Below, piece by piece: positions 21,647 through 32,842 of a DNA stretch of 64,000 bases. Source of the stretch: Pyrenochaeta sp. MPI-SDFR-AT-0127. Its lineage: Eukaryota; Ascomycota; Dothideomycetes; Pleosporales; Cucurbitariaceae. Each line of letters begins with the position of its first letter. Positions within the stretch are counted from its first letter, which is position 1. A program made the translations under genes and the position numbers. Under the pieces are notes generated by a model. It was not told where the DNA came from and ran no database searches. It worked only from the letters and a program-made list of their open reading frames with translations. The stretch lies in assembly GCA_020747015.1 (NCBI GenBank), contig JAGTJM010000028.1:248001-312000 (forward strand), written 5' to 3'.

Positions 21647-23366
21647 TTACACATCCCTGTGCTCACGGAACTCAGGGGCGGACGCCTGAACCTTGTCGGT
21701 GGTCTCGAGCGACGACACCTCAGCCTCATCTGCATAGGTCGAGTGTGGGAACCATTTAGCGGAAGCACGCGGCGTAGTCTCCTCGAGCATACGGTCGACC
21801 TGCTCAAGCGAGAGGCCCTTTGTCTCGGGCACAAAGAAGTACGCGAAGAAGACGCAAGCCGTGCATGTTGCACCCCATACGAAGAAGACCTTGCTCTTCA
21901 TATTACCATACTCTGAGTTGACCATGTAGGGAGTGATGAAGCCGATGACAAAGTTCCACAGCCAGTTGGAGGCAGTAGAGAGAGCGACACCCTTAGCGCG
22001 AATTGGCAGCGGGAAGATCTCGCCAATGACAACCCATGCGGCTGGACCCCAGGTCGAAGCGAAGAAGAAGATGTACATGCACGTAAAAACGATGAGGCAG
22101 GTGGAGGCTGCTTTGCTGCCCTCGGCTGTAGTGCCAACGATGGCGATGATGAATTCACAAACCAGCATGCCAACCGCGCCGTAGATAAGAAGCATACGGC
22201 GACCGAACTTCTCGATGGTCCAAAACGAAATGGGCGTGGAGCCAACGTTGACGGCGGTGGTGATCATCGAAATGACAAATGCGTTCTTGAGGCCGACAGT
22301 TTGGAAGAAGGTGGATCCATAGTAGAAGACTAGAGGCTATTAGTACGCCATTAGTAGATGGTGTAAGATGAGCACTAACTGAAGTTGACACCAGTCCACT
22401 GCTGCATCATCTGCAGCGCCATACCAAGCATGACGCGGCGAAGGTTACCAGAAGGCTTCCATCCGCCTCGGAAACAATCGATCCAGCCAGCATTCATATG
22501 CTTCAGCTCGTATTTGTAATTGGCAATCAACTCGTTTAGCTCCTCCTTGACGTACAGAGAGTCGGCAGGTTGACCGCGGAGTGTGGCCAAAGCACGCGCA
22601 GCATCCTCATGGCGGTTACGCTTTACATAGAAGCGGGGCGACTCAGGAAGCAAGAAGAGGCCTACACCAAGGATCAAGGCGAAGACCCACTGAATGGACA
22701 TTGCGATGCGGTAGGAGCTGGAATCCATACGATCCTTTGTTGCGTTGTCGACAACTGAGGCGAGGAGCAGACCAATGGTGATACAGAATTGATACCCGGA
22801 CACAATAGCACCGCGAACGGCCTTGGGCGCGACCTCGGACATGTACAGGATTATGATGGCGGAGACAAACCCCACACCGATTCCTGCAACCAGACGGCCA
22901 GGAACGAGCAGAGACACCGTGGTAGAGGCAACCTGGAGGATGACGCCAATCGAAAAAACTCCACAGCCAGCGATGATGGTGGAACGCCTCCCAATCCAGT
23001 CAGCAAGGGAGCCTGCAAATAGGGCTCCAAAAAAGGTGCCCGCAGACAGGATCGAAACGATGAGGGACTGCTCCCAGGTCTTATAGAGGCGGCCATTGAA
23101 GGCAGCGGGAGCATCTGAAGGGCCTACAGCACGTCAGTTTTGTTTCCATCATATGGACAAGCGAGGGGGTAGCGTAAACGCTCACTTCCAAACTCCTGCT
23201 TGAAGTAGTTCATGGCCAGGACGCCATTGATATAACCCGAATCGTAGCCAAATAAAATGCCACCAAACGCTGCAAAGACGCAGAGCAGATACCCACGTAA
23301 GGTGACAGGTGCCTCGATACGGTCAAGTGCGCCGCCACGAGTGGCTGAAGGAGCCCAACGGGCCAT
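21647..23366 (-). CDS. MFS sugar (hexose-type) transporter
   Basis: Three exons, complement(21647..22329, 22380..23123, 23186..23366), encode 535 residues. Both introns (62 and 50 bp) are phase 1, GT-AG. Twelve membrane segments are expected. Sugar-porter signatures are present: GYDSGYINGVL in helix 1, ADWIGRRSTI between helices 2 and 3, LVPGRLVAGIGVG, PESPRFYVKRNR before the central loop, QQWTGVNFIFYYG in helix 7, EKFGRRMLLIYG, and PETKGLSLEQVDRML near the C-terminus. It should carry a hexose by proton symport across the plasma membrane. The exact sugar and affinity cannot be read from sequence. The C-terminal tail of about 40 residues is cytosolic and charged, which would fit regulated turnover. 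The gene is complete with no missing motif. Confidence 0.93.
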
Positions 23367-24366
23367 GTTAAAAGCTTGTTACGATTAAGCTATCTAGGTA
23401 AGTAAGGAGGTATGCGAGATGCTGCAGGTACAAGTGTGGAATGTAATTGAACGTGTCGTGTGCGTGGAACGTGGTCTTGGTATGCAGTTGTTTGGAAGAA
23501 AAGGAATTTGAGACTGCAAGCGGGAGTCTGGAGATTTTATCATGTTTCTGTCCTCCCCCGCCCAAAAAAAAGCACTTGCATGCGCAAGTCACTACGACAA
23601 GGTGAGGCGACGGAAGCGGCGAGGCAGACACGGCTGGACGTGGTCTCGTGAGCAGCAATTTTGAGATGTTTGCCCATGCTGCGAAAGTGAGAACAAAGTG
23701 AAGATGGTCATGGACTTCCGCATTGGGAAAAAGGTGGGTCGAGGAATGAGAGACATTTCCGCATACTGCCTCTGACTGCTGATCAGTTACACAACTTCGA
23801 CAAGGAATGCTAAACGCACGTTGTTCGAGACCTGGTCATCGAGTGGCGCAGTGCGGTTCGAACATGTCCAGTACTTGACCCGCAGTTTGATATAATGATA
23901 TGGAATCGATTATTGTAGATGGCCAACGTTGGTCATAAGTTGCAGTGCTCCATGGACTCGAATCAAGCACGACGTGAGTCCTCGAAGCCACGACACCAGG
24001 AATGTCGAGATGTGATTGTGCGCCTCGGTCAATCGAAGCCCGAAGCGGCTCGTTGTCTTTGTTGCACACAAAGCATTATGACGACCATTATCAACCTCTC
24101 GTCATCACAGAGGCAGCTGACCTCTCGGATACTTTCCGAGGCCGTTCGCATAAACAGTGCCAAATGTTCGAGCTAAGCGTGACGTTGCAGTGACTGGTTT
24201 TTTTTTAGCAGCGTTGTGCGAGGCACGCTTGGTCAAATTAATGTAGATGTATACAGAATCAACGATGAGTATTTCAACACGGTAATAATTAGAAAAGCAC
24301 TTGATTGTCTTACGTTCAACCATCAATTAAACACATATCGGATCTTGAAACATTTTGACTTCGATA
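23367..24366. other. Intergenic, promoter of the MFS gene
   Basis: One kilobase before the minus-strand MFS start and after the PPxY gene. Contains short runs (poly-A, poly-T) and no recognisable gene. Confidence 0.4.
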
Positions 24367-25002
24367 CTATGCGCGCCGTCTATCCTCCCTAACAACATCT
24401 TCATACCTCGGTGGCGGCTCCTCATCACTAACCCTCTCCTCGCTCAAGCTCCTCCTTCTCCCATCATACTCTTGCTCCCTTCGTGCCTCCTCACTTTTCC
24501 GCATCTTTCGGTCAGTCCTACTTTCGCGGCCTTGGCGTAGAGCTGCTGTTGTTGTTGATGCTGCTGAAGACTCAGCAGAACCGTAAAGTGCCTCGCGTTC
24601 CTGAAATTTTTGATGAGTACCATGGTAAACAAATATTTGCAGCATGCGAGATATGATGGCGAAGGCGAGAGGATAATGGGATGTGAGACCTACAGCAGCG
24701 CTCTTTTTTTCTTTCTTCTCCAGTCTTTTCTCCGATATCTTGCGTCCCAATTTCTCCGCGCCAAGACCAATGCCGATTGCAATAAGTCCTGCCATTGAAT
24801 GAGGCTGAGGCTGAGGCTGAGGTCCTGGGTTAAATAATACGGCCTGAGAAACCTGAGCGCTTTGCTTCTCAGCTTCTCTTAGCAACCTCCTTTGACGTCG
24901 GGTTCTGCAACACCCTCGCTGACGGTATTGAAAAGGAGGTTGGAGGAGAGCCTGCTGTTGAAAATTGAGCTGACGTTGTTGTTTGCGCTTTCTGCAGCAC
25001 AT
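24367..25002 (-). CDS. Small basic protein with C-terminal PPxY motif
   Basis: Probable two exons, complement(24367..24600, 24694..25002), encode 180 residues from the ATG of MCCRKRKQQR. The 93-bp intron (GTAGGT donor, TTTCAG acceptor) is a multiple of three and has no stop, so retention would give 211 residues. The N-terminus is Cys/Arg/Gln-rich with paired CC. Then comes a PQPQPQP tract encoded by a CTGAGG hexamer repeat and a glycine-rich GLIAIGIGLGAEKLGRKISEK segment. The rest is highly charged, with PPPRYEDVV near the end. PPxY motifs bind WW domains such as those of Rsp5/Nedd4 ubiquitin ligases, so an adaptor or ligase substrate role is plausible but not shown. I do not know a named family. 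Confidence 0.6.
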   Translation of the reverse strand: MCCRKRKQQRQLNFQQQALLQPPFQYRQRGCCRTRRQRRLLREAEKQSAQVSQAVLFNPGPQPQPQPHSMAGLIAIGIGLGAEKLGRKISEKRLEKKEKKSAAVGLTSHYPLAFAIISRMLQIFVYHGTHQKFQEREALYGSAESSAASTTTAALRQGRESRTDRKMRKSEEARREQEYDGRRRSLSEERVSDEEPPPRYEDVVREDRRRA

Positions 25003-25612
25003 GGTGAGTAATTGTTGAGCTTCAAAGTATAATAGAATTTGGATCGTCAAGATGTGTCAGTGCGAAGATGAAACTGTTATTTGCCTGTCTTCCGCTCGCA
25101 ACAACCTTCCAGGAGTAGGAGACTTACCTACTTATATCCTACTCTTGCGCGACGATCGTTGATATACTTTGTAGGAATGGCTAGAAGTAACGGACGTAAG
25201 AACTTTAATGAGGTCTGGCTGAGTTTGCCTGCCCTAAACGAGATGATTATGCTTTCGATGTTGAAGTTGCACCGCCGCGATATAGGTCTTTACGGCCGAA
25301 AGTCGTGACGTACGCCAGGGTTTGGAGTGGCGTGCTAAAAGCGGACATGATTGGCTGCTGAACCTCGCCAATCAACGACACCAAATGCCACTAAACGTGA
25401 CCAAGAAACTGCACGATTCCTCGCAACTGTACATATTGGAATATTACGGACACAGCAATCTCAGCCTTGCAGCGCCGCACCTCCATCGCAACAATATAGC
25501 CCGTAGCGCGACCATATCATATTGGTATACATGCCGCCAATAAGATTTCGATACTCCCTGCTCTGCAGATGTTTGTACTTTCTAATAACGACCACGTTAT
25601 AAATCGGCACAG
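25003..25612. promoter_or_regulatory. Divergent intergenic region, PPxY gene and HET gene
   Basis: A 610-bp region upstream of both genes. Two short frames at 25081-25308 and 25322-25543 do not look like proteins. Confidence 0.35.
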
Positions 25613-27697
25613 ATGCCATGGTCGTTTGTCCGGCGTTCAGCGCAGCCAGGCGAAAAGCACCAACAGTATTACGATTACAAGCCGCTGTCAACTACTAATG
25701 GCATCCGATTGTTGAAGGTCAACAAGGCTATCAACACTAACACGGTGGCCGAACCCTTGCATGGACCCAGCCGCGACTCGATAGATGAATCAGAGAACCA
25801 TAATTCAACTACTTCGTACGCCCTGATCCACTCCACACTCGCAACCGCTCCACCTTATGACACACTGTCCTACGTTTGGGGGATAACCATACGGGATCAG
25901 TTTCTTCTGCTCGAAGATGGAGTTCTACTTAGGATTACCACGACTTTACGAGATGCACTGCCTCAGATCACGACTTTCTGCGAGACGGGTTATATCTGGA
26001 TTGATCAGATTTGTATCAACCAGGAAGACTTAACCGAACGTAGCCAACAGGTATCACTAATGGGTGATATATATTCCTCTTGCTCAAGTGTCTTGGTATG
26101 GCTAGGGGTAATGAAAGAGCTTAGCAGTGAACTCGAGGCTATTTGCGTTACAGCCAATCTCTTCGACCCTTTCAATCCAACAGATTCTGACGTGCTCACT
26201 CTCGCCAATGGTGTGCAAAACGTTTCGCAGTTTTCCAAAGTCAGAAAAGTCTTTGTGGAAGGCCTTTGTTTGATCCTTTCAGCACCATGGTGGAGACGAG
26301 CATGGGTATTCCAGGAAATTGTTCTTCCTCGCCGCTCAAGGATCATCTTAAATCAAAAGACTACATTGTCTCTTTCAGCTCTTCGCTGGATCTTGAGATA
26401 TTATTGGAGACTGATATATGAGGGCGTGTGGGCCTACCCGCTCGGGATTTTCGAAGGTGGAGAGAATTTACGCACTACGTACAAATTATGGGCGGATCGG
26501 TTTCTGCCCAATGGTCGAGCTCCTACCACTATTGAAGAAGTGCTTCCCAATATTGTGTTCATTAAGACCACAGCTTATGACAAAGGATTGCATGCTCTAC
26601 TGGAAATGCATAATGAATGGCTTGAGCGCCATCAAAATCCTGGCCAGCCTCCTCCAGCCTTTGCAGAAGTTCTTTCCAAAGTGACCTCCAGGGCTAAGAC
26701 TTCGAATGAACTTGATCAATTATACGCTTACTTCGGTTTGATCAAGGATCCTTCGATCGAGCTGAAGCCAGATTACAAGCTGCAGCTACGAATGGCACTG
26801 ATCGCCACAGCCCAATCCATAGTCCGAGGCACAGCGCGGTTGGACATTTTCGAAACGCTCCCCAGGCAGAATGTTCATGTGCTACCGCTACGCATAACAC
26901 TCACACCTATGCAGAGATTGCGTGAGCGACATTTGATGGGCAATTATCTGGATCAGAGCGGAAGGAGTCATAAAGAAGCTCTTCCGTCTTGGGTGCCGGA
27001 TTATCGACGGAATCAGTTGGTGGGGCCCTTCAAGCCATCAACTTTCAACAATCAGCGTGGGGAAACTATGCACTTAATGTACACGTGGGCTGGATCTTGT
27101 GATGATACCTTTCTCAAAGCACACGGTAGGATAATAGACACGATCGGACGTCGGCTCACAGATGACGGCCCAGAGCACGCAAATGACATCACGGATGAAT
27201 CTTTTCGCCGGGTTTTGAAAGCTTCTATCAAATTTTGGAAATCGTCGAAGTCTCAAGCAACGAAGAACTCTTTTCCAACTATGGAGAGACTTTTACAAGC
27301 AATGCTGGCAGAGGGACACACCACGCTTCCAGATTTCGACCCAAACCAAATTGCTGTGATCTCGTCCAATATTACGAATCCTAAAATTAATGATGGCCAC
27401 CGTGACCTAGCACTTGAGGGACTGAAAAAACGTATGATGAGTACTATCAAGAGCACTATGAAGGGGCGGAATCTGTACGGCACAGAATCACTGCATTTTG
27501 CTCTTGGAAGCCGCCTCAGGCGAGGAGACGTTGTTTGCATTTTACATGGATGCTCCAATCCGGTGGCTTTGAGGCTGACCCAAGCAGGAAATTTTCTTGT
27601 AAAAGGGACGTGTTTTTTGGAGGGTTGGATGGACCCTTGGAGCAAAGGAAAGGTGGATTGGACAGAAGACGAAAGCACTCAGTTCATTCTAGTCTGA
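25613..27697 (+). CDS. HET-domain protein (heterokaryon incompatibility type)
   Basis: A single exon of 694 residues. The HET domain spans about residues 82-235 with its ordered motifs: YDTLSYVWG (82-90), YIWIDQICINQ (127-137), QQVSLMGDIYSSCSSVLVWLG (145-165) and, near residue 228, RRAWVFQEIVLPRR. The long C-terminal part is typical of stand-alone HET proteins and ends with RRGDVVCILHGCSNPVALRL and a final FLVKGTCFLEGWMD, as in many family members. HET proteins take part in fungal non-self recognition, and some trigger programmed cell death after fusion of unlike strains. The domain is related in fold to TIR. No partner domain (NACHT, WD, ankyrin) is fused. It is convergent with the secreted protein gene downstream. 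Confidence 0.92.
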   Translation: MPWSFVRRSAQPGEKHQQYYDYKPLSTTNGIRLLKVNKAINTNTVAEPLHGPSRDSIDESENHNSTTSYALIHSTLATAPPYDTLSYVWGITIRDQFLLLEDGVLLRITTTLRDALPQITTFCETGYIWIDQICINQEDLTERSQQVSLMGDIYSSCSSVLVWLGVMKELSSELEAICVTANLFDPFNPTDSDVLTLANGVQNVSQFSKVRKVFVEGLCLILSAPWWRRAWVFQEIVLPRRSRIILNQKTTLSLSALRWILRYYWRLIYEGVWAYPLGIFEGGENLRTTYKLWADRFLPNGRAPTTIEEVLPNIVFIKTTAYDKGLHALLEMHNEWLERHQNPGQPPPAFAEVLSKVTSRAKTSNELDQLYAYFGLIKDPSIELKPDYKLQLRMALIATAQSIVRGTARLDIFETLPRQNVHVLPLRITLTPMQRLRERHLMGNYLDQSGRSHKEALPSWVPDYRRNQLVGPFKPSTFNNQRGETMHLMYTWAGSCDDTFLKAHGRIIDTIGRRLTDDGPEHANDITDESFRRVLKASIKFWKSSKSQATKNSFPTMERLLQAMLAEGHTTLPDFDPNQIAVISSNITNPKINDGHRDLALEGLKKRMMSTIKSTMKGRNLYGTESLHFALGSRLRRGDVVCILHGCSNPVALRLTQAGNFLVKGTCFLEGWMDPWSKGKVDWTEDESTQFILV

Positions 27698-28213
27698 GAG
27701 ACCACTTGAGTCTGATTAGCGCGAGGTAGCATTCAAACAAGCTAAAGTAAAAAAAACCTATGCAACGGCCAAAACTTCATCTATAGAACTTCCAGTATCA
27801 TCACAAGTGACACGAAAATGCGACCTCTACATGTTCGCATGAGGTACGAGGCATGTACATATGGTACATTCTTCGAGCTACCCAACAGCCTCCTTCATAA
27901 CAGTTTAATGTAGTATTTTTGGTCGCTTTCTAATTATTGGCTAGAATCTACAAAATTTCGTAATCGGAAGCGTTGTTCTCTCATCGCACGATATAGAATG
28001 TTGGAATCAATTGAGAGCCCCGGCTCCTTTCGATCTCCTTTACAACGCTAGTAATAGTAATCTCCCAATATGATAGAAAAGGATAGGAAGAATAGTATTC
28101 AATGAGATATTTTGCTCTTAATGGATGTGTTTGGATGAGATATATCACTGGTGGTATGTAGGGGGTGGAGAGGGTTATACATGGCTTGCTATTAACAGTC
28201 TCTAGCTCTTTAT

Positions 28214-28259
<46 letters not shown>

Positions 28260-28295
28260 GCTCCTCCTGTTAAAAATGCTACTTTATCTTCATAC
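27698..28295. other. Intergenic between convergent genes with a (TAG)15 tract
   Basis: 3' flanks of the HET gene and the secreted-protein gene. AT-rich, with a long trinucleotide repeat at 28215-28259. Confidence 0.5.
28215..28259. repeat. (TAG)15 microsatellite
   Basis: Fifteen perfect TAG units, 36 bp beyond the 3' end of the secreted cysteine-rich protein gene. Shorter TAG runs recur near 29138 and 35862. Confidence 0.95.
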
Positions 28296-29032
28296 TCAGT
28301 TAGGATACCAATTCGCTCTCCATTCAGTGTATCCTAGCTGATCATGGCAGTCATGGTCGAATCCGCACAAAAATCCTTGAACTTTGTTGTCTCCGACTGG
28401 GCTTGTCAGCCTGAACGGCTGTCCCACAATTTTGGGTCCACACCGAACATCAGAATAGTAATGTATGTTTTTCACAGTGTAAGTCTGGTGACCTTTAAAT
28501 GACCAAATACAGGCCTTCTTGTGTCCTTTATCCGGCAATGAATAGCACTGATTTGTTACACCTGTTGAATACGATTTGGAGACTCCAAAACCGCCTGAGA
28601 TCCAGCGATTGACGTGAACATCAGCACTGAACGAGAACTCCATGCTTTTCGAGGAATCAACACCGGCAGAGCATTGGCCTCCGTTGCAGTAAGTGGGTAA
28701 CTTATCGAGAGTTAGCAAATGTTGGAGGCAGATCAATATCGTCTCCAAATACATACGCTGATTTGAGCCCAGTATGTCCATTTCAAAGGTGCACCGTCTC
28801 CAACAAGTTCGGTATCAAGAATAGGGCTACAAGTCGGGCCTCCCTGACGAGCATGTAGCTCTGCAGACCTTTCTTCGTACGTCGGTGTGTCAGTGACGTT
28901 CTGTGGTTCGTCCCAAGGGGTTTTGCCCTCAAATTTGGGCTCGGGGAGATTTGTAGTCGAAAATTCAGTGGGCAAGGATGAAACAAGAGAAGGTATTGCA
29001 ATTGCTGCAAATAGAAAGCTAAATGAACGCAT
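28296..29032 (-). CDS. Secreted cysteine-rich protein, candidate effector
   Basis: Two exons, complement(28296..28700, 28757..29032), encode 226 residues. The 56-bp intron is phase 0 with a GTATGT donor, a GCTAAC branch and an AAG acceptor. The N-terminus MRSFSFLFAAIAIPSLVSSLP is a clear signal peptide. A propeptide-like stretch rich in Glu/Pro/Thr follows, up to LHARQGG. The mature part has eight cysteines, including CNGGQC, QCYSLPDKGHKKACIW and LCGFDHDC. No catalytic motif is recognised. Small size, secretion and eight cysteines fit an effector or an antimicrobial or surface protein, but these are inferences. The neighbourhood is gene-poor. It is not a name I can match to a family. Confidence 0.8.
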
Positions 29033-32014
29033 TTTGACTTGCTGCAAAGAGAGTTGTGAAAAGGCTGGGGGACTGGTAGATTGATAACGAGAAGAATGTT
29101 TCTGAAGTTGCAAGTATGCTTTTGTGTGGGTGTGGTAGTAGTAGTTGACATACTATAAGTACTCTTCTCCTTCATACTATAGCCTCTTTGACCGCCCTAG
29201 TCCGAGTCACCGCAACATTCATCGTACGACAGTGGCCTGAAGACAGCTTACTCGCCAAATCACTTGCATGCAACAACATTGATTTCTATGTTCAGCTGCT
29301 GAATGGTTGGTGTCATAGTAGGTACAGAGTTGTGAAGATTGTTGAAGGAACGAGCTGAGAGTAGTGGCTGAGTGCGTGTAGCTGTACCCGGTGCTGCCGA
29401 TTGAACGCGGTGAAACTCAGCCCGGAAGAGCGGTCGGTGAACACGAGCTGTGCCTGGCTTACGTTAGCGGCTTTTCTTTGTTGCCTTTTTCGGACTCACA
29501 CCTCGGGACCAGCCAATACAAGCGCCGACATCGTACTATGCGCTGCGATGCTCGTGCAATTCTCACCGAAAATTCATTCCATTGCTCTGGAATTCCTTTC
29601 TGCAAATGCGCACCATACAATGTACTTGTACATATAGGACAAGTTCGTCCGGCCGCATACTAAGCGCAGATTGCCTTCAATGTCATACTGTCCTGCCCTT
29701 TGTGCAGTTGCCCAAAATTGAGTAGGTAATTTTTCCTGTACTTCAGCCAAGCCCTGAATTGGCCGAACGGGAAGCCTTGCTCACTCTTGCTTTATCACCT
29801 CAATACTCACACAGGTTACTGTTCATATAAACCATAACGAGCCTTACATATGAGGAAGGACATCATGTTGATGACTTCATCGATAACGACTAGAAAGAGC
29901 TTGCATTAGTACTGCGGCACCTGATAGTGATCTGCAATCTATCCATGCGTCAATTTGGCCACGAGATGCAACGACATCCAGTTATTAGTCTTATTAGGCA
30001 TGAGAATGACCCAACTTTTGATTGCACACACCAGGAAATCGCTGCGAGAGTGAGGTTTATGAGCACTACAGAACACGAAAAGTAGAAGTAGAGAGTCATT
30101 GGTGACACAATTTCCATTCCAATCAAGGGCACGAGGCTGAATACGTCATACCTACACAGGATAAACTCAACCATGACTCCAGGTAACCTATGACCATCAG
30201 CAGCCCAAAAGTTTCGACGCAGAGTGCAACAGGATAATGCCAAAATGCCCATGCCTCTCATGATTAGTCTTTATGGTACTTCAGCTCGTGACAAGTGCTC
30301 CAAAGCCAATCCTTGACTGCCAACACAGATCGATAATAGTGACAAGTCGCTGACAGCTTAAAAGTAAGTCTAAAATGAGGCAAGGTAGACTGTGAAGATG
30401 GTACCGCTTTGGCAAGCTATGCAGGCCGGCCTTTATGGCCATAGGATGCCAAATTGACATGGGTAATCGCAAGAGCATGCATCGCAGATATGTGCAAATG
30501 ACGTAACTGTTGATAAAAAAGATCCTCGATATGACCCAAAGTATTGCGCTGGCAAAGCTTTCATTTCTCAATGACACATTGAGCAGGTTGAGAGCGACTT
30601 AGCCTCAGGTGATGATATGGTTAATCCGGCACGCCACAAAACGAAAAGTTACATGACATTTGGAGAGATTGCAAGGACTGAAACTGCGACTAACTCGCTG
30701 ATGAAATATATCTGGCTGTGAAGGCATTCTACTCCATACTCTTATTAGACGTGGGAGTGTAAGCGCCTCATCCTGGATGCCTTGAGCAGTGCTGAGTACC
30801 AAGAAATGAGCGGGGTTTTCGACGCTTACGGTCTGCCAACAGAACCATGCTCAAGTCTGAAGTAGTTGCTGCAATGTGAATATGCAAAAGACAGCACCAT
30901 AATAGCTGCTCCTCTTCCATGATGGAGGTATGATTCTCATTACACGCTGTCTGCTGCAGTAGACCGAACAAAACGCACCGGGTATCAGCACCAACCACGG
31001 ATGATATGTATGTGTGCATGACATTTTCGTTTACATGTCCTAATAACCACACTTTACGCAGATCATGAACAGTTCTCAAGGCATGTGAGTAGGAGCAGGC
31101 GAAAGCGAACTGTGGTTCACTCCTGGATAGAATTACGGAACCTCTTCTGTAGCATTACGGCCCTACTCTTTCTTCATATCTACCTCTTTCTAAACAATCT
31201 TTACCTGGCTACTAATGTGATTGTTAGTCTAGAGCATTGCCTCTACCAGTTTGCTCAGTAGAGGCTCTACCACGCATGAATGTTAATACCTTGTGCCCGT
31301 CTTGTATCGAAACTTGTATTTGGTGGCTCCAGGGTTATAACTTCTTTCGCTTCTATTTTGCTGAGTGAAGCGATATCCTCGCAAACACCGTCAATCAAAA
31401 CTTGGCCAGAAAATCTAGTAGGAGCGCACAAGGCGTGATTGTGTCACTGATTGTATAGCATGAGCGTGGGCCTGACTGTATCGGTGGGCACCTCAGGGGA
31501 CTCAAGAAATTGCTGATCAATTTCAAGCCGGACGGCAACCGGTTTATTTTGTTGACTTATGGGCTCAGTGAATGAACCGAGACTAACACCTTACTATCTG
31601 GTGAACGAGAAAAGAGAAATTCCTAGTTTCCTGCCGTCACGATGGTACTTTCTCAAACTGTTTGTTCACTGGCCCGGAGTCCAGAATACCTGTGCAGGAA
31701 ATCAACTCATAGGTGGTGATGCGACATGATATATTTGGGTACTTCTAGGTGGAATCTATCACTTATAGTAAGAGTGGCAGCACGAGTCTGTGATAAGCTT
31801 CAAGATTTGTAAGTTGAGTATGATATCTGCAATCGGCCGAGCTGGGGTTGCGAGGCGTCAAAGTCGGGGGCTTTTCTGGTGGGTTTGGTGTTCCATGTAT
31901 ACGACTAGATATCCTTCCCTGTTCATGACAGGTTCTCCATAGCAATAGCGGAAATGCTTGACTATCTATAATAACTGAAAGATAGAGGAGATTCATGATC
32001 CATCTATAAGGACT
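29033..32014. other. Gene-poor stretch of about 3 kb
   Basis: Moderately AT-rich. The longest open frames (29391-29663 +, 30281-30577 -, 30768-31079 -) begin at doubtful codons and contain no recognisable motif. It could hold decayed elements, but I saw no terminal repeats or transposase. The first part is the promoter of the secreted-protein gene. Confidence 0.4.
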
Positions 32015-32842
32015 CTAGCTACTGAAAACAAATCCAGCGCCCCTGCCAGACTGGTCCACCAACTCTGCGCGCAGACTCTGCATTTCTCTTGTCCTCGCAT
32101 CTTCTGTGGAATTCTCCTCAAAGCGCTCAAAGTCAATGACTTTAACGTTGTCTTCACTAATAAGAAAGTTGTATCGGTTTACGTCGCCGTGTAAAAATCC
32201 GAAGCTATGAAATTTGCTCAACACCAGTTCACATTTGCTCAGGTCTCCGACTGACGCATTCCTCCTGTCCTCAAGCTTTTCAATTATGAAGCCCATCACA
32301 CGGCCTCCCTCGTGGATATGTCCCAAGAAGCGAGGGGCGAGGTCTGACCCAAGCTGCTGCAGCAATTGGTACGTCCGCGTCTCCCGCTCGATACGAGGAA
32401 TTTCCCACTCAAATCGTGCGATCTTGGCGACTACTGTCGTTGACGGTAGGGTCCTATTTAGAGTTGCTGGTTCGCATACTACAGCCTCAAAAGTCGCGGC
32501 CGTCAACCGTTCGACCCTTCTCAAATTCAGGACATCGATCTGGGCGTTATGCCAAACGTTCTTAACGCCTGCAAGTTGTTTTCTTGATAGCAACGTCTTC
32601 AGTTTGCCCGAATCATCGTCACGAGAGATATATGCAACGGTCCAGTTGTCGTATTCGTACGGCAATGGCGGCAAGTGTGCGAGCGGAAAGGAAAGCGTGG
32701 CTCTGTCAAATGTAGCTGCTGCGACGTTGAGGTACTTGACTCTGTTACCAATCCTAAGCCGGTACTCGCTATCGTCTTCATTTGCGTCGTCGATCTCCAT
32801 CGAGATTATCGAAGGGACCAGTGATTCTTGGTAGGTTGGCAT
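32015..32842 (-). CDS. Protein-kinase-fold protein, fungal orphan family
   Basis: A single exon of 275 residues. The C-terminal half has a reduced kinase fold: VVAKIARFEWE with the likely ATP-binding Lys140, the catalytic loop HGDVNRYNFLI (218-228) with Asp220 as HxD-like base and Asn224, and VIDFER with Asp237 in place of the DFG Asp. The Gly-rich loop is not obvious. Related fungal proteins are often labelled alpha-galactosidase A in databases, which I consider a carried-over misannotation since no glycosidase motif is visible. It may phosphorylate a small molecule or protein, or may be inactive. The N-terminal 130 residues are a separate mixed region, with an acidic EIDDANEDDSEYR patch. 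It stands alone, with no neighbour within 1 kb. Confidence 0.7.
   Translation of the reverse strand: MPTYQESLVPSIISMEIDDANEDDSEYRLRIGNRVKYLNVAAATFDRATLSFPLAHLPPLPYEYDNWTVAYISRDDDSGKLKTLLSRKQLAGVKNVWHNAQIDVLNLRRVERLTAATFEAVVCEPATLNRTLPSTTVVAKIARFEWEIPRIERETRTYQLLQQLGSDLAPRFLGHIHEGGRVMGFIIEKLEDRRNASVGDLSKCELVLSKFHSFGFLHGDVNRYNFLISEDNVKVIDFERFEENSTEDARTREMQSLRAELVDQSGRGAGFVFSS

Noticed and set aside
23821..23880. GGTTCGAA sequence that resembles a tRNA B box
   Set aside because: The bases around it do not fold into a cloverleaf and no A box is placed correctly.
29033..32014. Possible transposon in the gene-poor stretch
   Set aside because: No transposase motif, terminal inverted repeat or target-site duplication could be seen by eye.
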